DNA from: Saccharopolyspora sp. NFXS83
GTDB lineage: Bacteria; Actinomycetota; Actinomycetes; Mycobacteriales; Pseudonocardiaceae
Assembly: GCF_026241095.1 (NCBI RefSeq)
Contig: NZ_JAPFGB010000016.1
Span: 62,001 to 126,000 of the forward strand
Length of the DNA stretch: 64,000 bases
Direction of reading: 5' to 3'
Shown: positions 26,735 to 34,704 of the stretch, one piece after another
How positions within the stretch are numbered: the stretch's first letter is position 1
How the letters are laid out: every line of letters starts with the position of its first letter
Program-made: the position numbers and the translations under genes
Notes under the pieces: model-generated
What the model saw: the letters and a program-made list of their open reading frames with translations, nothing else
What the model was told of the DNA's origin: nothing
Databases searched by the model: none

Positions 26735-28175
26735 AAAACCGCGGGAGGTCGTTGCAGGGGGTGTGGGGGGGTGGGAGGGCTTCGGTTAGGAGGTAGCGGG
26801 CTGCTGCGGTGTCCAGGCAGGTGCTGTGTTGGCTGGCGAAGGCCCCGTGGGAGCGGCTGCCGTCAAGGGTGATCAGCCGGGAATCGGGGAGCCGAGCCTG
26901 CATCCGGCGGGCGCCGTCGAGCGGGGTGGTGGGGTCGTGCTCGGCTTGGGTGAGCAGGACGGGTGGCATGTCGGGATGTCCGAGCCGGGTGGTTTCGCGT
27001 GGCTCAGGCCAGAAGGCGCAGGTGTCGGCTTCCAGTCCGGTGAGCACGGGCTGCGGGTCAGCGGCACGCAGGGCGCGGACCGCGCCTAGGACGTCGTGGA
27101 CGGTCGGGCGCGGGCTGTCGGCGCACTTGACGGTGCGCAGCGCCGCTTCGTAGTTGTGATCGTCGGGCTCGGTGGGGCGCAGCGCGGTGTTGTCGCCGGT
27201 GTGCACGTATCGGCTGAGGGCGCGGGCGAACGGTTCCCACCGCTCGGTGCGCGACAGCGTGCGGTAGACGACCCGGTCGAATTCGTCCGGTCCGAATTCA
27301 CCGGTGGGGAGCGCGCTGCGCGCGTGGAGGTAGTGCTCTCGGACGGTGGTCCGGTCGTTGCCGAGTCCGATATCGGGGCGTGAGGCGATCCAGTCGAACA
27401 GGGCGTCGCGCTGTTCGAGCATGGCGAATCCTTGGCGGACGTCGAAGTCGTGCCAGGCGTCGGGGCTGACGACGCTGTCGAGCACCATGCGTCCGGTGCG
27501 CAGGGGAAATTCGGCGGCGTAGGCGGCACCGAGGTAGGTGCCGTAGGACACGCCCACGTAGTTCAGCCGCGGTTCGCCGAGTGCCTGCCTGATCCGGTCC
27601 ATGTCGTGCGCGGTGTTCGTGGTGTTGATGTGCGGTAGCGCCGGTCCGATGGCACGGGCGCAGTCGTCGGCGAGCCGGTGCAGTCCGTCGAGGTAGGCGC
27701 GTTCCTGACCTGCCCCGGCGGGCACGGGATCGGGTCGCGGGTGGTCGAACAGCCCGCCTGCGGGGCCGCAGTCGACCGGTGCGCTGCGGCCGACGCCGCG
27801 CGGGTCGAATCCGATGATGTCGTAGCTCTGCCGCACTTCGGCGGGCATTTTGGCGCGTTTGCTCTCGGCGTAGTCGAGCCCGGTGCCGCCGGGTCCGCCC
27901 GGATTGACCAGGAGCGCTCCGCGTTGTTGTTCGGACGTCCCGGAGGCGCGGATGCGGGACACGGCGACGTCGATCGTCGGACCGTCTTCTTTCGCGTAGT
28001 CCAGCGGAACCCGTATGTGTCCACATTGGACTTCAGGGGTGTCGGTCACGTCGATCGGGCACGACCCGAAGTGGATCTCGCCGGGCGGCTCGGCGGTGGC
28101 GGTGGGAATCGGCAGAAGGGTGGCGAGCAGAGGTGCGAGCAGGAGGGCGGTGCGGCTTCGACGCAAGTTGAACAC
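26733..28175 (-). CDS. Secreted alpha/beta hydrolase (S33, tripeptidyl aminopeptidase-like)
   Basis: A 480-residue secreted hydrolase. The signal peptide is TALLLAPLLATLLPIPTATA with cleavage probably after ATA near residue 28. The nucleophile elbow is YVGVSYGTYLG (serine near 209); LLVNPGGPGGTGLD is the oxyanion loop, and IIGFDPRGVGRS and a C-terminal TAP-like domain with LDGSRSHGAFA (histidine) complete the pattern. Such enzymes release N-terminal tripeptides or cleave esters outside the cell. GTG 28175 starts 46 bases from a Zur-like box that it shares with the divergent metallophore operon, so it could be zinc-regulated; this is inference. Confidence 0.85.
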   Translation of the reverse strand: MFNLRRSRTALLLAPLLATLLPIPTATAEPPGEIHFGSCPIDVTDTPEVQCGHIRVPLDYAKEDGPTIDVAVSRIRASGTSEQQRGALLVNPGGPGGTGLDYAESKRAKMPAEVRQSYDIIGFDPRGVGRSAPVDCGPAGGLFDHPRPDPVPAGAGQERAYLDGLHRLADDCARAIGPALPHINTTNTAHDMDRIRQALGEPRLNYVGVSYGTYLGAAYAAEFPLRTGRMVLDSVVSPDAWHDFDVRQGFAMLEQRDALFDWIASRPDIGLGNDRTTVREHYLHARSALPTGEFGPDEFDRVVYRTLSRTERWEPFARALSRYVHTGDNTALRPTEPDDHNYEAALRTVKCADSPRPTVHDVLGAVRALRAADPQPVLTGLEADTCAFWPEPRETTRLGHPDMPPVLLTQAEHDPTTPLDGARRMQARLPDSRLITLDGSRSHGAFASQHSTCLDTAAARYLLTEALPPPHTPCNDLPRF

Positions 28176-28220
28176 GCTGGGTTACTCCAGTGTTACCTGA
28201 ATGGGGTTTGCCAACTGTAT

Positions 28221-28235
28221 TGAACATGATTATCG
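28221..28235 (+). promoter_or_regulatory. Zur-like box in front of the metallophore operon
   Basis: TGAACATGATTATCG matches the 7-1-7 actinobacterial Zur box TGAAAATGATTTTCA at 12 of 15 positions. It lies 40 bases upstream of the ATP-grasp gene and 46 from the divergent hydrolase gene. Confidence 0.55.
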
Positions 28236-28274
28236 TTACCGTCCGCTAGTGGGCAACGGTGCGGAGGAGTCGGA

Positions 28275-29543
28275 GTGGGTCACCTGCTGATGGTGGAAAG
28301 CTGGGTCGGGGCGATGAGCACGTTGCTGCCCCGAGGAATCCGGGACGGGGGCCACCGATTCAGCTTCCTCACCCGGGACGTGCAGCACTACCTGCGCGCG
28401 TGGAACCGGCCCGGCGCTCATCCCTTGCTCGGCGCGGAGAACGTGCTCCACGCCGAGACCAACGAGGTGGCTTCGCTGGTCGAACACGTCGCGAAGCTCC
28501 AGCCCGCGCTGGGATTCGACGGTGTGCTCACCTCGTGCGACTACTACCTTGGCGCGACCGCGCACCTCGCTCAGCACCTCGGTTTGCCGGGCTCGCCACC
28601 GGAAGCGGTGGCTCGCGCCTGCAACAAGGACCAGACCCGATTAGCCCTGCGCGAGGCTGGGGTCGCCGGGCCGGCTTTCGCGCTCGCCGACGGCGCCTCC
28701 GGGCTGCGCGAAGCGGCCCTGGCCCTCGGGTTCCCGCTGGTGATCAAGCCGGTCGACCTGTGCGCGGGAATGTTCGTGCGCAAGGTGTCGAACGAGGCGG
28801 AACTGAGCGAAGCGGTGCGTGAGCTGGAGGGCTTCCCGGTCAACGCACGCGGGCAGCGCCGCAGTGGCACCGTGCTGCTCGAAGAGCTGTTGACCGGCCC
28901 CGAAGTGAGCGTGGAAGCGGTGACCGCGCACGGTCGAACGACCGTCGTCGGAGTGACGGACAAGAGCATCGCGGGCGAGTCCTGCTTCGTCGAAACGGGG
29001 CACATGTTCCCCGCCGCTCTCGACGCCGGCACGGAGCAGGCCGTCACCTCGGTCGCCGTCGCCGCCATCGAGGCGCTCGGTTTGGACAACACCGTCACCC
29101 ACACCGAGCTCAAATTGACCCCGATGGGACCTCGCATCGTCGAGGTCAACCCGCGCCCGGCGGGCAACCAGATCACCGAGCTCGTCCGGCGGGTGACGGG
29201 GATCGACCTGCCCGCGGTGCACGCGCAACTCGCGTTGGGAGAACCACCGCGGCTGGCGGCCGACTCGACAGGTGCGGGCAGCGCGGCGATCTCCTTCCTG
29301 CTCCCGCCTCGGACCGGGCCGATCGATCGGATCGACGGTGCAGAGGGAATTCACGAGATCAGCGGCGTCGTCGACAGCGCCTTCAAAGCGGCGGGGCACG
29401 TGGCGGGGCCGGCGACCAGCAACAACAACTACCTCGGCCACGTCATGACGACCGATCCGGAGCCCGGTGCGGCGCGAGCTCGTGCCGAGGCGGCGATCGG
29501 CTCCCTGGAGGTCGTCTACGCAGCGGATCTGGTCGGCGCATGA
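28275..29543 (+). CDS. ATP-grasp ligase of a probable metallophore pathway
   Basis: A 422-residue ATP-grasp enzyme. Residues ~110-300 hold the core: FPLVIKPVDLCAGMFVRKV (ATP lysines), VLLEELLTGPEVSVEAV, and RIVEVNPRPAGNQITELV with the metal-binding Glu and Asn. It should form an amide between a carboxylate and an amine through an acyl phosphate, like the L-amino acid ligases. GTG 28275 has GGAGGAG 5 bases upstream. It is the first of six genes with 4-base overlaps and stands behind a Zur-like box. I infer that it joins amino-acid building blocks of a metal-chelating compound; the substrates are unknown. Confidence 0.8.
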   Translation: MGHLLMVESWVGAMSTLLPRGIRDGGHRFSFLTRDVQHYLRAWNRPGAHPLLGAENVLHAETNEVASLVEHVAKLQPALGFDGVLTSCDYYLGATAHLAQHLGLPGSPPEAVARACNKDQTRLALREAGVAGPAFALADGASGLREAALALGFPLVIKPVDLCAGMFVRKVSNEAELSEAVRELEGFPVNARGQRRSGTVLLEELLTGPEVSVEAVTAHGRTTVVGVTDKSIAGESCFVETGHMFPAALDAGTEQAVTSVAVAAIEALGLDNTVTHTELKLTPMGPRIVEVNPRPAGNQITELVRRVTGIDLPAVHAQLALGEPPRLAADSTGAGSAAISFLLPPRTGPIDRIDGAEGIHEISGVVDSAFKAAGHVAGPATSNNNYLGHVMTTDPEPGAARARAEAAIGSLEVVYAADLVGA

Positions 29544-30373
29544 AGGACGCCTTCCTGTCATTGGACCGGTTCACCGCAGCCGTCGGAGCGGGGATGGCGG
29601 GTGAGGAGGTCGACGAAGCGACGGTGAGCGTCGGTTTCCTCACCCAGCAGGGTGTGCGGCATTCCGGGCGCGGGAGCTCCTACCGCAACCATGTGCTGAG
29701 CTTGCGGGTCGAGGACTCCGTCGGATCGTGCGCCGTGGAGCCGGGAGTGCTGACCGACGAACTGGTCGTCGAGTGCGTCGGTGCTCCGGTCGGCCGGTTG
29801 CTGCGGCATCCGGAGCCCGCGGTGCGCATCGCGGCGGCGGACGCGTACTTGATGTGGCGGCGCCCGCACCACGAGCACGCGGAGGAAGTCCGGCTTCGCC
29901 GCGGAAGTTCCCTGCAGAAGTCGTTGCAGCGGGCCGACGTCGTGGTCGGGATGGTGCCGGAACACGCTCGCCGGGTCTTGGTGATCGGAGTGGTGAACTC
30001 GCTGCTCCACCAGCTCCGCCGTCGCGGTGTCGACTACGTCGCCTGCGACTTCAAAGGCGGTGTGACCGAGTGGGGCGAACCGATCGTGCACGACGCCATG
30101 GCCGAGGTCGGTGGCTGCGATGCCGTGCTGGCTTCCGGGATGGTCGCGGGCGGCGAGACCTTCGAACCGTTGCTGGCGCACGTGCGCGCCACCGGAACAC
30201 CGCTGGTCATGTTCGCGCAGACCGCGAGCGCGGTGTTGCCGTGGTTCCTCGGTTCCGGTGTCACCGCGATCTCCGCCGAGCCCTACCCGTTCTTCTGGCT
30301 CGACGGCGGCGCCAGCTCGATCTACCGCTACTCCGGTCCGCGGAATCCGGAGCCAGGGAAGGACATTCGTTGA
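29540..30373 (+). CDS. DUF4213/DUF364 protein (putative heavy-metal chelation)
   Basis: A 277-residue protein. The N-terminal ~90 residues (SVGFLTQQGVRHSGRGSSYR) fit DUF4213 and the C-terminal part (VLVIGVVNSLLHQLRRRGVD, SGMVAGGETFEPLLAHVR, PLVMFAQTASAVLPWF) fits DUF364, a Rossmann-like domain Pfam calls putative heavy-metal chelation. ATG 29540 overlaps the ATP-grasp stop (ATGA). Family members occur next to molybdate, iron or siderophore genes. In this operon it may bind a metal or act as an enzyme in metallophore assembly. No cysteine-rich metal site is visible, so the role is open. Confidence 0.72.
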   Translation: MKDAFLSLDRFTAAVGAGMAGEEVDEATVSVGFLTQQGVRHSGRGSSYRNHVLSLRVEDSVGSCAVEPGVLTDELVVECVGAPVGRLLRHPEPAVRIAAADAYLMWRRPHHEHAEEVRLRRGSSLQKSLQRADVVVGMVPEHARRVLVIGVVNSLLHQLRRRGVDYVACDFKGGVTEWGEPIVHDAMAEVGGCDAVLASGMVAGGETFEPLLAHVRATGTPLVMFAQTASAVLPWFLGSGVTAISAEPYPFFWLDGGASSIYRYSGPRNPEPGKDIR

Positions 30374-31455
30374 TCGACCTCAGCACGAGCCCGGCCCGAG
30401 CGGCAAACCCGGACCTGCTGTCGCTGATGCGGGACACACCGGTCACCCGGATCAGCACGCCGCTGCCGGATCACCAGCCGGGATTCTGGGCGAAGCTCGA
30501 ATGCCTCGGCGCCGGCGGCATGAAGGCGCGCGCCGCGATCGCGATGCTGCGCGGAGCCCGTTCCCGCGGCGAACTCCGGCCCGGAGCGCCCGTCGTGGAG
30601 TCGACCAGCGGCACCCTCGGGATCGGGCTCGCCTTCGCCGGTCAAGCGCTCGGACATCCGGTCGTGCTCGTCGTCGACCGGGAATTGGAGCGCAGCATGC
30701 GGTCGCTGCTGCGTGCGCACGGCGTCCGGACCGAGGTCGTCGACCGCCCGCACCCCGCGGGAGGCTGGCAGCAGGCCCGGCTGGATCGGGTGCACCAGCT
30801 GTGCGCGGAACTGCCTGACGCTTACTGGCCGGACCAGTACAACAACCCGGACAACCCGGCCGGATACGTGAAGCTGGCGGAAGAACTCGTCGCCCAGCTC
30901 GGTTCGGCCGACACCCTGGTCTGCAGCGTCGGGTCGGGCGGGCACAGCGCGGGCATCATCCGCACGTTGCGGCGGCACTGGCCCCGGCTGCGCCTGATCG
31001 GGGTCGACACCGTGGGCTCGACGATCTTCGGGCAGCCCGCGCGACGCCGCCTCATGCGAGGGCTCGGCAGCAGCATCTTCCCGCGCAACGTCGCCTACGC
31101 CGAGTTCGACGAGGTGCACTGGGTGGGTCCGGCCGAAGCCGTCGACGCCTGCCGCCGGCTCGCCGCGCACTCCTTCGTCAGCGGGGGGTGGAGCACCGGC
31201 GCGGTCGCCTTGGTGGCGGGCTGGGAAGCCCGGCGCGAGTCCGGTTCCCAAGTCGTCACCGTCTTCCCCGACGGGCCGCACCGCTACCTCGACTCGATCT
31301 TCGACGACGACTTCTGCCACGAACACGGCCTGCTCGGCGGACGACCGGCGACCCGCCCGGTGGAGATCGCCGACGCCGCGGCCGTCGAAGTGCACGGCTG
31401 GGCGCGGTGCGGTGCCGTTCACGACCCCGCGCGGTCCGCGGAGGTGCCCGCGTGA
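30370..31455 (+). CDS. Cysteine-synthase-like PLP enzyme
   Basis: A 361-residue fold-type II PLP enzyme. The PLP lysine is in GAGGMKARAAIAM, in the place of the SVKDR of CysK, and ESTSGTLGIGLAFAG corresponds to the TSGNTG substrate loop; VGSGGHSAGI is the phosphate-binding glycine loop. In siderophore clusters such proteins (SbnA-like) make 2,3-diaminopropionate precursors by beta-replacement on activated serine; here the altered loop suggests another nucleophile. TTG 30370 overlaps the preceding TGA and has GGAAGGA 7 bases upstream. A C-terminal ~40-residue extension beyond CysK is present. Confidence 0.75.
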   Translation: MIDLSTSPARAANPDLLSLMRDTPVTRISTPLPDHQPGFWAKLECLGAGGMKARAAIAMLRGARSRGELRPGAPVVESTSGTLGIGLAFAGQALGHPVVLVVDRELERSMRSLLRAHGVRTEVVDRPHPAGGWQQARLDRVHQLCAELPDAYWPDQYNNPDNPAGYVKLAEELVAQLGSADTLVCSVGSGGHSAGIIRTLRRHWPRLRLIGVDTVGSTIFGQPARRRLMRGLGSSIFPRNVAYAEFDEVHWVGPAEAVDACRRLAAHSFVSGGWSTGAVALVAGWEARRESGSQVVTVFPDGPHRYLDSIFDDDFCHEHGLLGGRPATRPVEIADAAAVEVHGWARCGAVHDPARSAEVPA

Positions 31456-32480
31456 AGCTCACCTGGCACACCGGCACGCTGCGGCTGCGGGAGCCGTTTC
31501 GCATCTCCCGCTCCGTCATGCACGAACGGGACGCGGTGTGGATCGACGTGTCGCACGACGGGCACATCGGGCACGGAGAAGCCGTCACCAGCGTGTACTA
31601 CGACCTCGACGTCCCGCGAATCGTCACCCAGCTCGAAGCGCTGCGACCGGTCATCGACAGCAGCGACGATCCCGGCGAACTCATCGCCGAGGCACGGCGG
31701 TGGGCCGCGCTCGATCCTGGGCTGCGGTGTGGCATGGAAGCCGCGGTACACGACCTGGCGGCGAAATGCCGCGGCATCACCGTGCGAGAACTGATCGGCG
31801 CACCGGAATTCGAGACCGCGCGGACGGCCTGCACCATCGGCATCGTCGACACGGCTCACGCGGTGCGAACCGCCACCGACCTCGTCGCCAGAGGATTCGG
31901 CGTCCTCAAAGTCAAACTCGGGGACGGCGCCGAGGACGTGGCCAGGGTGGCGGCGATCCGCGAGGCCGCTCCCGACGCCCGGCTGCTGCTCGACCCCAAC
32001 GGAGCCTGGGCCCCGGATCAGGCGGTGCGCATCCTCGAAACCCTGGAACCGCACGGGATTTCCGCCGTCGAACAACCCATCCGTCCCGGCACGCCAGCGG
32101 ATCTCGGGTGGGTCGCCCAGCGCAGCCCCATCCCCGTGATCGCGGACGAAGACGCGCACACGATCGACGACGTCCGCGAACTCGGATCTTCCGTGCAGGG
32201 GGTGAACGTGAAACTGGCCAAGTGCGGCGGCATCCAGGCCGCCGTCGAGATCATCGAAACGGCTCGGTCCGCCGGTGTCGACGTGATGCTCGGATGCCTG
32301 GTCGCCAGCTCGCTGGGCATCGCTCCCGCGGTGCACCTCGCCGGATTCGCCCGCTGGACGGACCTCGACGGACACCTGCTGCTCGCCGACGACCCCTGGG
32401 ACGGGATCGGAGGGATCGACGGAACCCTGCGGCTCAGCGGACGCCCAGGGCTGGGCGTGCGGCCGAGGTCAACGCCATGA
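31452..32480 (+). CDS. Enolase-superfamily dipeptide-epimerase-like protein
   Basis: A 342-residue protein of the muconate-lactonizing/dipeptide epimerase branch. The acid-base lysines are in VLKVKLGDG (second lysine of KxK) and NVKLAKCGG; metal ligands are DPNGAW, EQPI and IADED. This set is that of L-Ala-D/L-Glu and related dipeptide epimerases, which invert an alpha carbon. It overlaps the previous gene by GTGA. With an ATP-grasp ligase upstream, a ligate-then-epimerise scheme giving a D-configured residue in the product is plausible; N-succinyl amino acid racemase activity is the alternative. Confidence 0.8.
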   Translation: MKLTWHTGTLRLREPFRISRSVMHERDAVWIDVSHDGHIGHGEAVTSVYYDLDVPRIVTQLEALRPVIDSSDDPGELIAEARRWAALDPGLRCGMEAAVHDLAAKCRGITVRELIGAPEFETARTACTIGIVDTAHAVRTATDLVARGFGVLKVKLGDGAEDVARVAAIREAAPDARLLLDPNGAWAPDQAVRILETLEPHGISAVEQPIRPGTPADLGWVAQRSPIPVIADEDAHTIDDVRELGSSVQGVNVKLAKCGGIQAAVEIIETARSAGVDVMLGCLVASSLGIAPAVHLAGFARWTDLDGHLLLADDPWDGIGGIDGTLRLSGRPGLGVRPRSTP

Positions 32481-33760
32481 CGACGTGGAGGCTCGTCCGG
32501 AGCTTCCCGGTCGCCGTGCAGGTACTGCTGGTCAACCAGCTCGGCGTCAACATCGGGTTCTACCTGCTCATCCCGTACCTCGCCGGTTACCTCGGGCACG
32601 ACCTGGGCATGTCCGCCGCCCTGGTCGGAGTGGTGCTCGGAGTGCGCAACCTGAGCCAGCAAGGCCTGTTCCTCCTCGGCGGCACCGCTGCCGACCGGCT
32701 CGGTGCGCGCGGGGTCATCATCGCGGGATGCGCGCTGCGCACCGTCGGGTTCGGCCTGTTCGCGCTCGGCACGTCGCTGCCGATCCTGCTGGTCGCCTCG
32801 ATTCTCAGCGGGCTGGCCGGGGCGTTGTTCAACCCCGCCGTGCGCTCCTACCTCGCGCAGGAGACGGGGGAGCGGCGAGCCGAGGCGTTCGCGTTGTTCA
32901 CCGTGTTCGCGAACACGGGGGCGCTGATCGGGCCGCTGCTCGGCAGCGCGCTCGTCGTCATCGGCTTCGCCACTTCCGCGCTCGTCGCCGCGCTGGTCTT
33001 CGCGCTGCTCACCCTCGCGCAGATCGCGGTGTTGCCGTCCAGGCCAGTGCCGCCGGCGCGCAACACGGTCCTGCGGGACTGGCGCGGCGTGCTCGGCAAC
33101 AAGAGGTTCCTCATGTTCACGCTCGCGCTGACCGGGATGTTCGCCCTGCAGAACCAGCTCTACCTGGTCCTGCCGATGGAAGCGGCCCGGCTCACCGGAT
33201 CCAGCGGCACCGTCGCCGCCGTGTTCATCGTGTCCACGGTGACCGGACTGCTGCTGCAAGTCCGCATCACCAGGTTCTGCCAGCGGAAGTGCTCCCAGAG
33301 CAGCGCCATCGCGGCGGGCATGGGCATGATGGGGCTGGCGTTCCTCGCCACGGTGCTCGGCGGGCTCGCCATCCCCGATGCGCCCGCCGCGCTCGACTTG
33401 CCCGAAATGCTGCTCAGGCTCAGCCCGGTGCTGGTGGCGACGCTCGTGCTCACCCTGGGACTGCTGGTGGCGCAGCCGTTCGTCAACGACCTCATCCCCT
33501 CATTCGGGCCGAACGCCCTGTCCGGCACCTACTTCGGGGTCTTCTACCTGGCCGCAGGGGTCACGGCGGCAGCGGGCAACGCGGTGATCGGCCGGGTGAG
33601 CGACGTCGCCGCGCACCCGTGGGCACCGTCCGCGCTGTGCCTCGGCCTCGGACTCGCCTCGGCCGCCGCGGTGTTCGTGCTGCACCGCAACGGACTCGCA
33701 GGTCCGGAACCGACTTCGAAACCAGGAGCCTCCGCGTGCACAACGATGCCAACTTCCTGA
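32477..33760 (+). CDS. MFS transporter, probable metallophore exporter
   Basis: A 427-residue major facilitator with about 12 membrane segments. The loop between helices 2 and 3 reads GGTAADRLGARGVI, the DRxGRR-type signature. It is in the middle of the biosynthetic operon (ATGA overlap with the epimerase, and its last 25 bases overlap the methyltransferase). By position it corresponds to the exporter of known metallophore clusters (for example CntE for staphylopine). It would export the chelator to the outside for uptake by the ABC system downstream. Substrate is inferred from context only. Confidence 0.82.
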   Translation: MTTWRLVRSFPVAVQVLLVNQLGVNIGFYLLIPYLAGYLGHDLGMSAALVGVVLGVRNLSQQGLFLLGGTAADRLGARGVIIAGCALRTVGFGLFALGTSLPILLVASILSGLAGALFNPAVRSYLAQETGERRAEAFALFTVFANTGALIGPLLGSALVVIGFATSALVAALVFALLTLAQIAVLPSRPVPPARNTVLRDWRGVLGNKRFLMFTLALTGMFALQNQLYLVLPMEAARLTGSSGTVAAVFIVSTVTGLLLQVRITRFCQRKCSQSSAIAAGMGMMGLAFLATVLGGLAIPDAPAALDLPEMLLRLSPVLVATLVLTLGLLVAQPFVNDLIPSFGPNALSGTYFGVFYLAAGVTAAAGNAVIGRVSDVAAHPWAPSALCLGLGLASAAAVFVLHRNGLAGPEPTSKPGASACTTMPTS

Positions 33761-34521
33761 CCGACAACCCCGAGCTCTACGAGGAGCAGTTCCCCGACCC
33801 GGAACACCTCGCCGCGCGGTTCGTCCTCGACCTGATCGGCCGGTACGGAGGCGGGGAGGACTTGCTCGACGTCGGCTGCGGCAGCGGTCGCGATGCCGCG
33901 CACTGGTCGCGGAACGGGTACCGCGTGACCGGAATCGACACGTCGCCGCGGATGATCGAACACGCGCAACGGCAATGTCCCGACGGCATATTCGCTCTCG
34001 CCGACATGCGCACGTTCCGGCTTGAGGCCGCATTCGATGCCATCACGTGCCTCGACAGCGCTTTCCTGTACTGCCACACGAATTCCGATCTCGACGATTT
34101 TCTCGAACGGTGTCGCGCACACCTGCGTCCCGGTGGGCTGCTCATCGCCGAAATGCGCAACGGGGCGTTCTTCCTCGGCAACTCCGAGTTGCTCGACGGT
34201 ATTCGGGAACGGTCCGTGCAGTGGAAAGGGGTGGCGTATCGATCTCGGACCCGGCTGTGGATCGATCACGCCGAGCAGTTGCTGCGGCGAGAACGGATAT
34301 GGGACTGGCCGGATTGCGGGCGAGAACTCATCCAGCGATCCGCCTGGCGCCTGCTCTTCCCGCAGGAGCTCCGCCGAATCCTCGGCCAAGCGGGTTTTGA
34401 CGTGCTCGCCATGTTCGACCACCCCGGCCCGCGCACCGACCCGGCCTGGCACCCCGGCGCGGACCTCAGCGCCGCCCTCTCCGGCGACCGCCTCCACCTC
34501 ATCGCCCAACGCACCGCCTGA
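33736..34521 (+). CDS. Class I SAM-dependent methyltransferase
   Basis: A 261-residue methyltransferase. Motif I is LLDVGCGSGRDAAHW near residues 41-55, followed by GYRVTGIDTSPRMIEHA and a post-motif CLDSAFLYC; the C-terminal half has a mostly beta architecture ending in LHLIAQRTA. GTG 33736 is preferred: AGGAG is 8 bases upstream, and the gene overlaps the end of the MFS gene. It likely N- or O-methylates the product or an intermediate of the pathway. It closes the biosynthetic operon and is followed by a perfect palindromic repeat. Confidence 0.82.
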   Translation: MHNDANFLTDNPELYEEQFPDPEHLAARFVLDLIGRYGGGEDLLDVGCGSGRDAAHWSRNGYRVTGIDTSPRMIEHAQRQCPDGIFALADMRTFRLEAAFDAITCLDSAFLYCHTNSDLDDFLERCRAHLRPGGLLIAEMRNGAFFLGNSELLDGIRERSVQWKGVAYRSRTRLWIDHAEQLLRRERIWDWPDCGRELIQRSAWRLLFPQELRRILGQAGFDVLAMFDHPGPRTDPAWHPGADLSAALSGDRLHLIAQRTA

Positions 34522-34530
34522 GCTCGTGGT

Positions 34531-34582
34531 GCGAGGAAGGGAACCTTCCTGTCACCGGTGACAGGAAGGTTCCCTTCCTCGC
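34531..34582. repeat. Perfect 52-bp palindromic repeat copy between biosynthesis and uptake genes
   Basis: The best copy in the window: both 26-base arms are exact complements, centre CACCGGTG. It lies 10 bases after the methyltransferase stop and 39 before the second Zur-like box. Confidence 0.93.
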
Positions 34583-34621
34583 GGGGGCGTGGCGTGAGGT
34601 AGATCCCCTTTCGAGGGTTGT

Positions 34622-34636
34622 TGAAAAGTATTATCG
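34622..34636 (+). promoter_or_regulatory. Zur-like box in front of the ABC uptake operon
   Basis: TGAAAAGTATTATCG fits the Zur box at 11 of 15 positions; the flanking bases also extend pairing (GAAAA and TTTTC, 9 bases apart). It and the box at 28221 are identical at 16 of 21 aligned positions including flanks. It is 69 bases upstream of the binding-protein ATG. Confidence 0.55.
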
Positions 34637-34704
34637 TTTTCTTTTGGTGTGGCTGGTCGGGTGGCCGGCGGTGAAGGCATCGGAACCGGAATGGAGGGCC
34701 GCGC

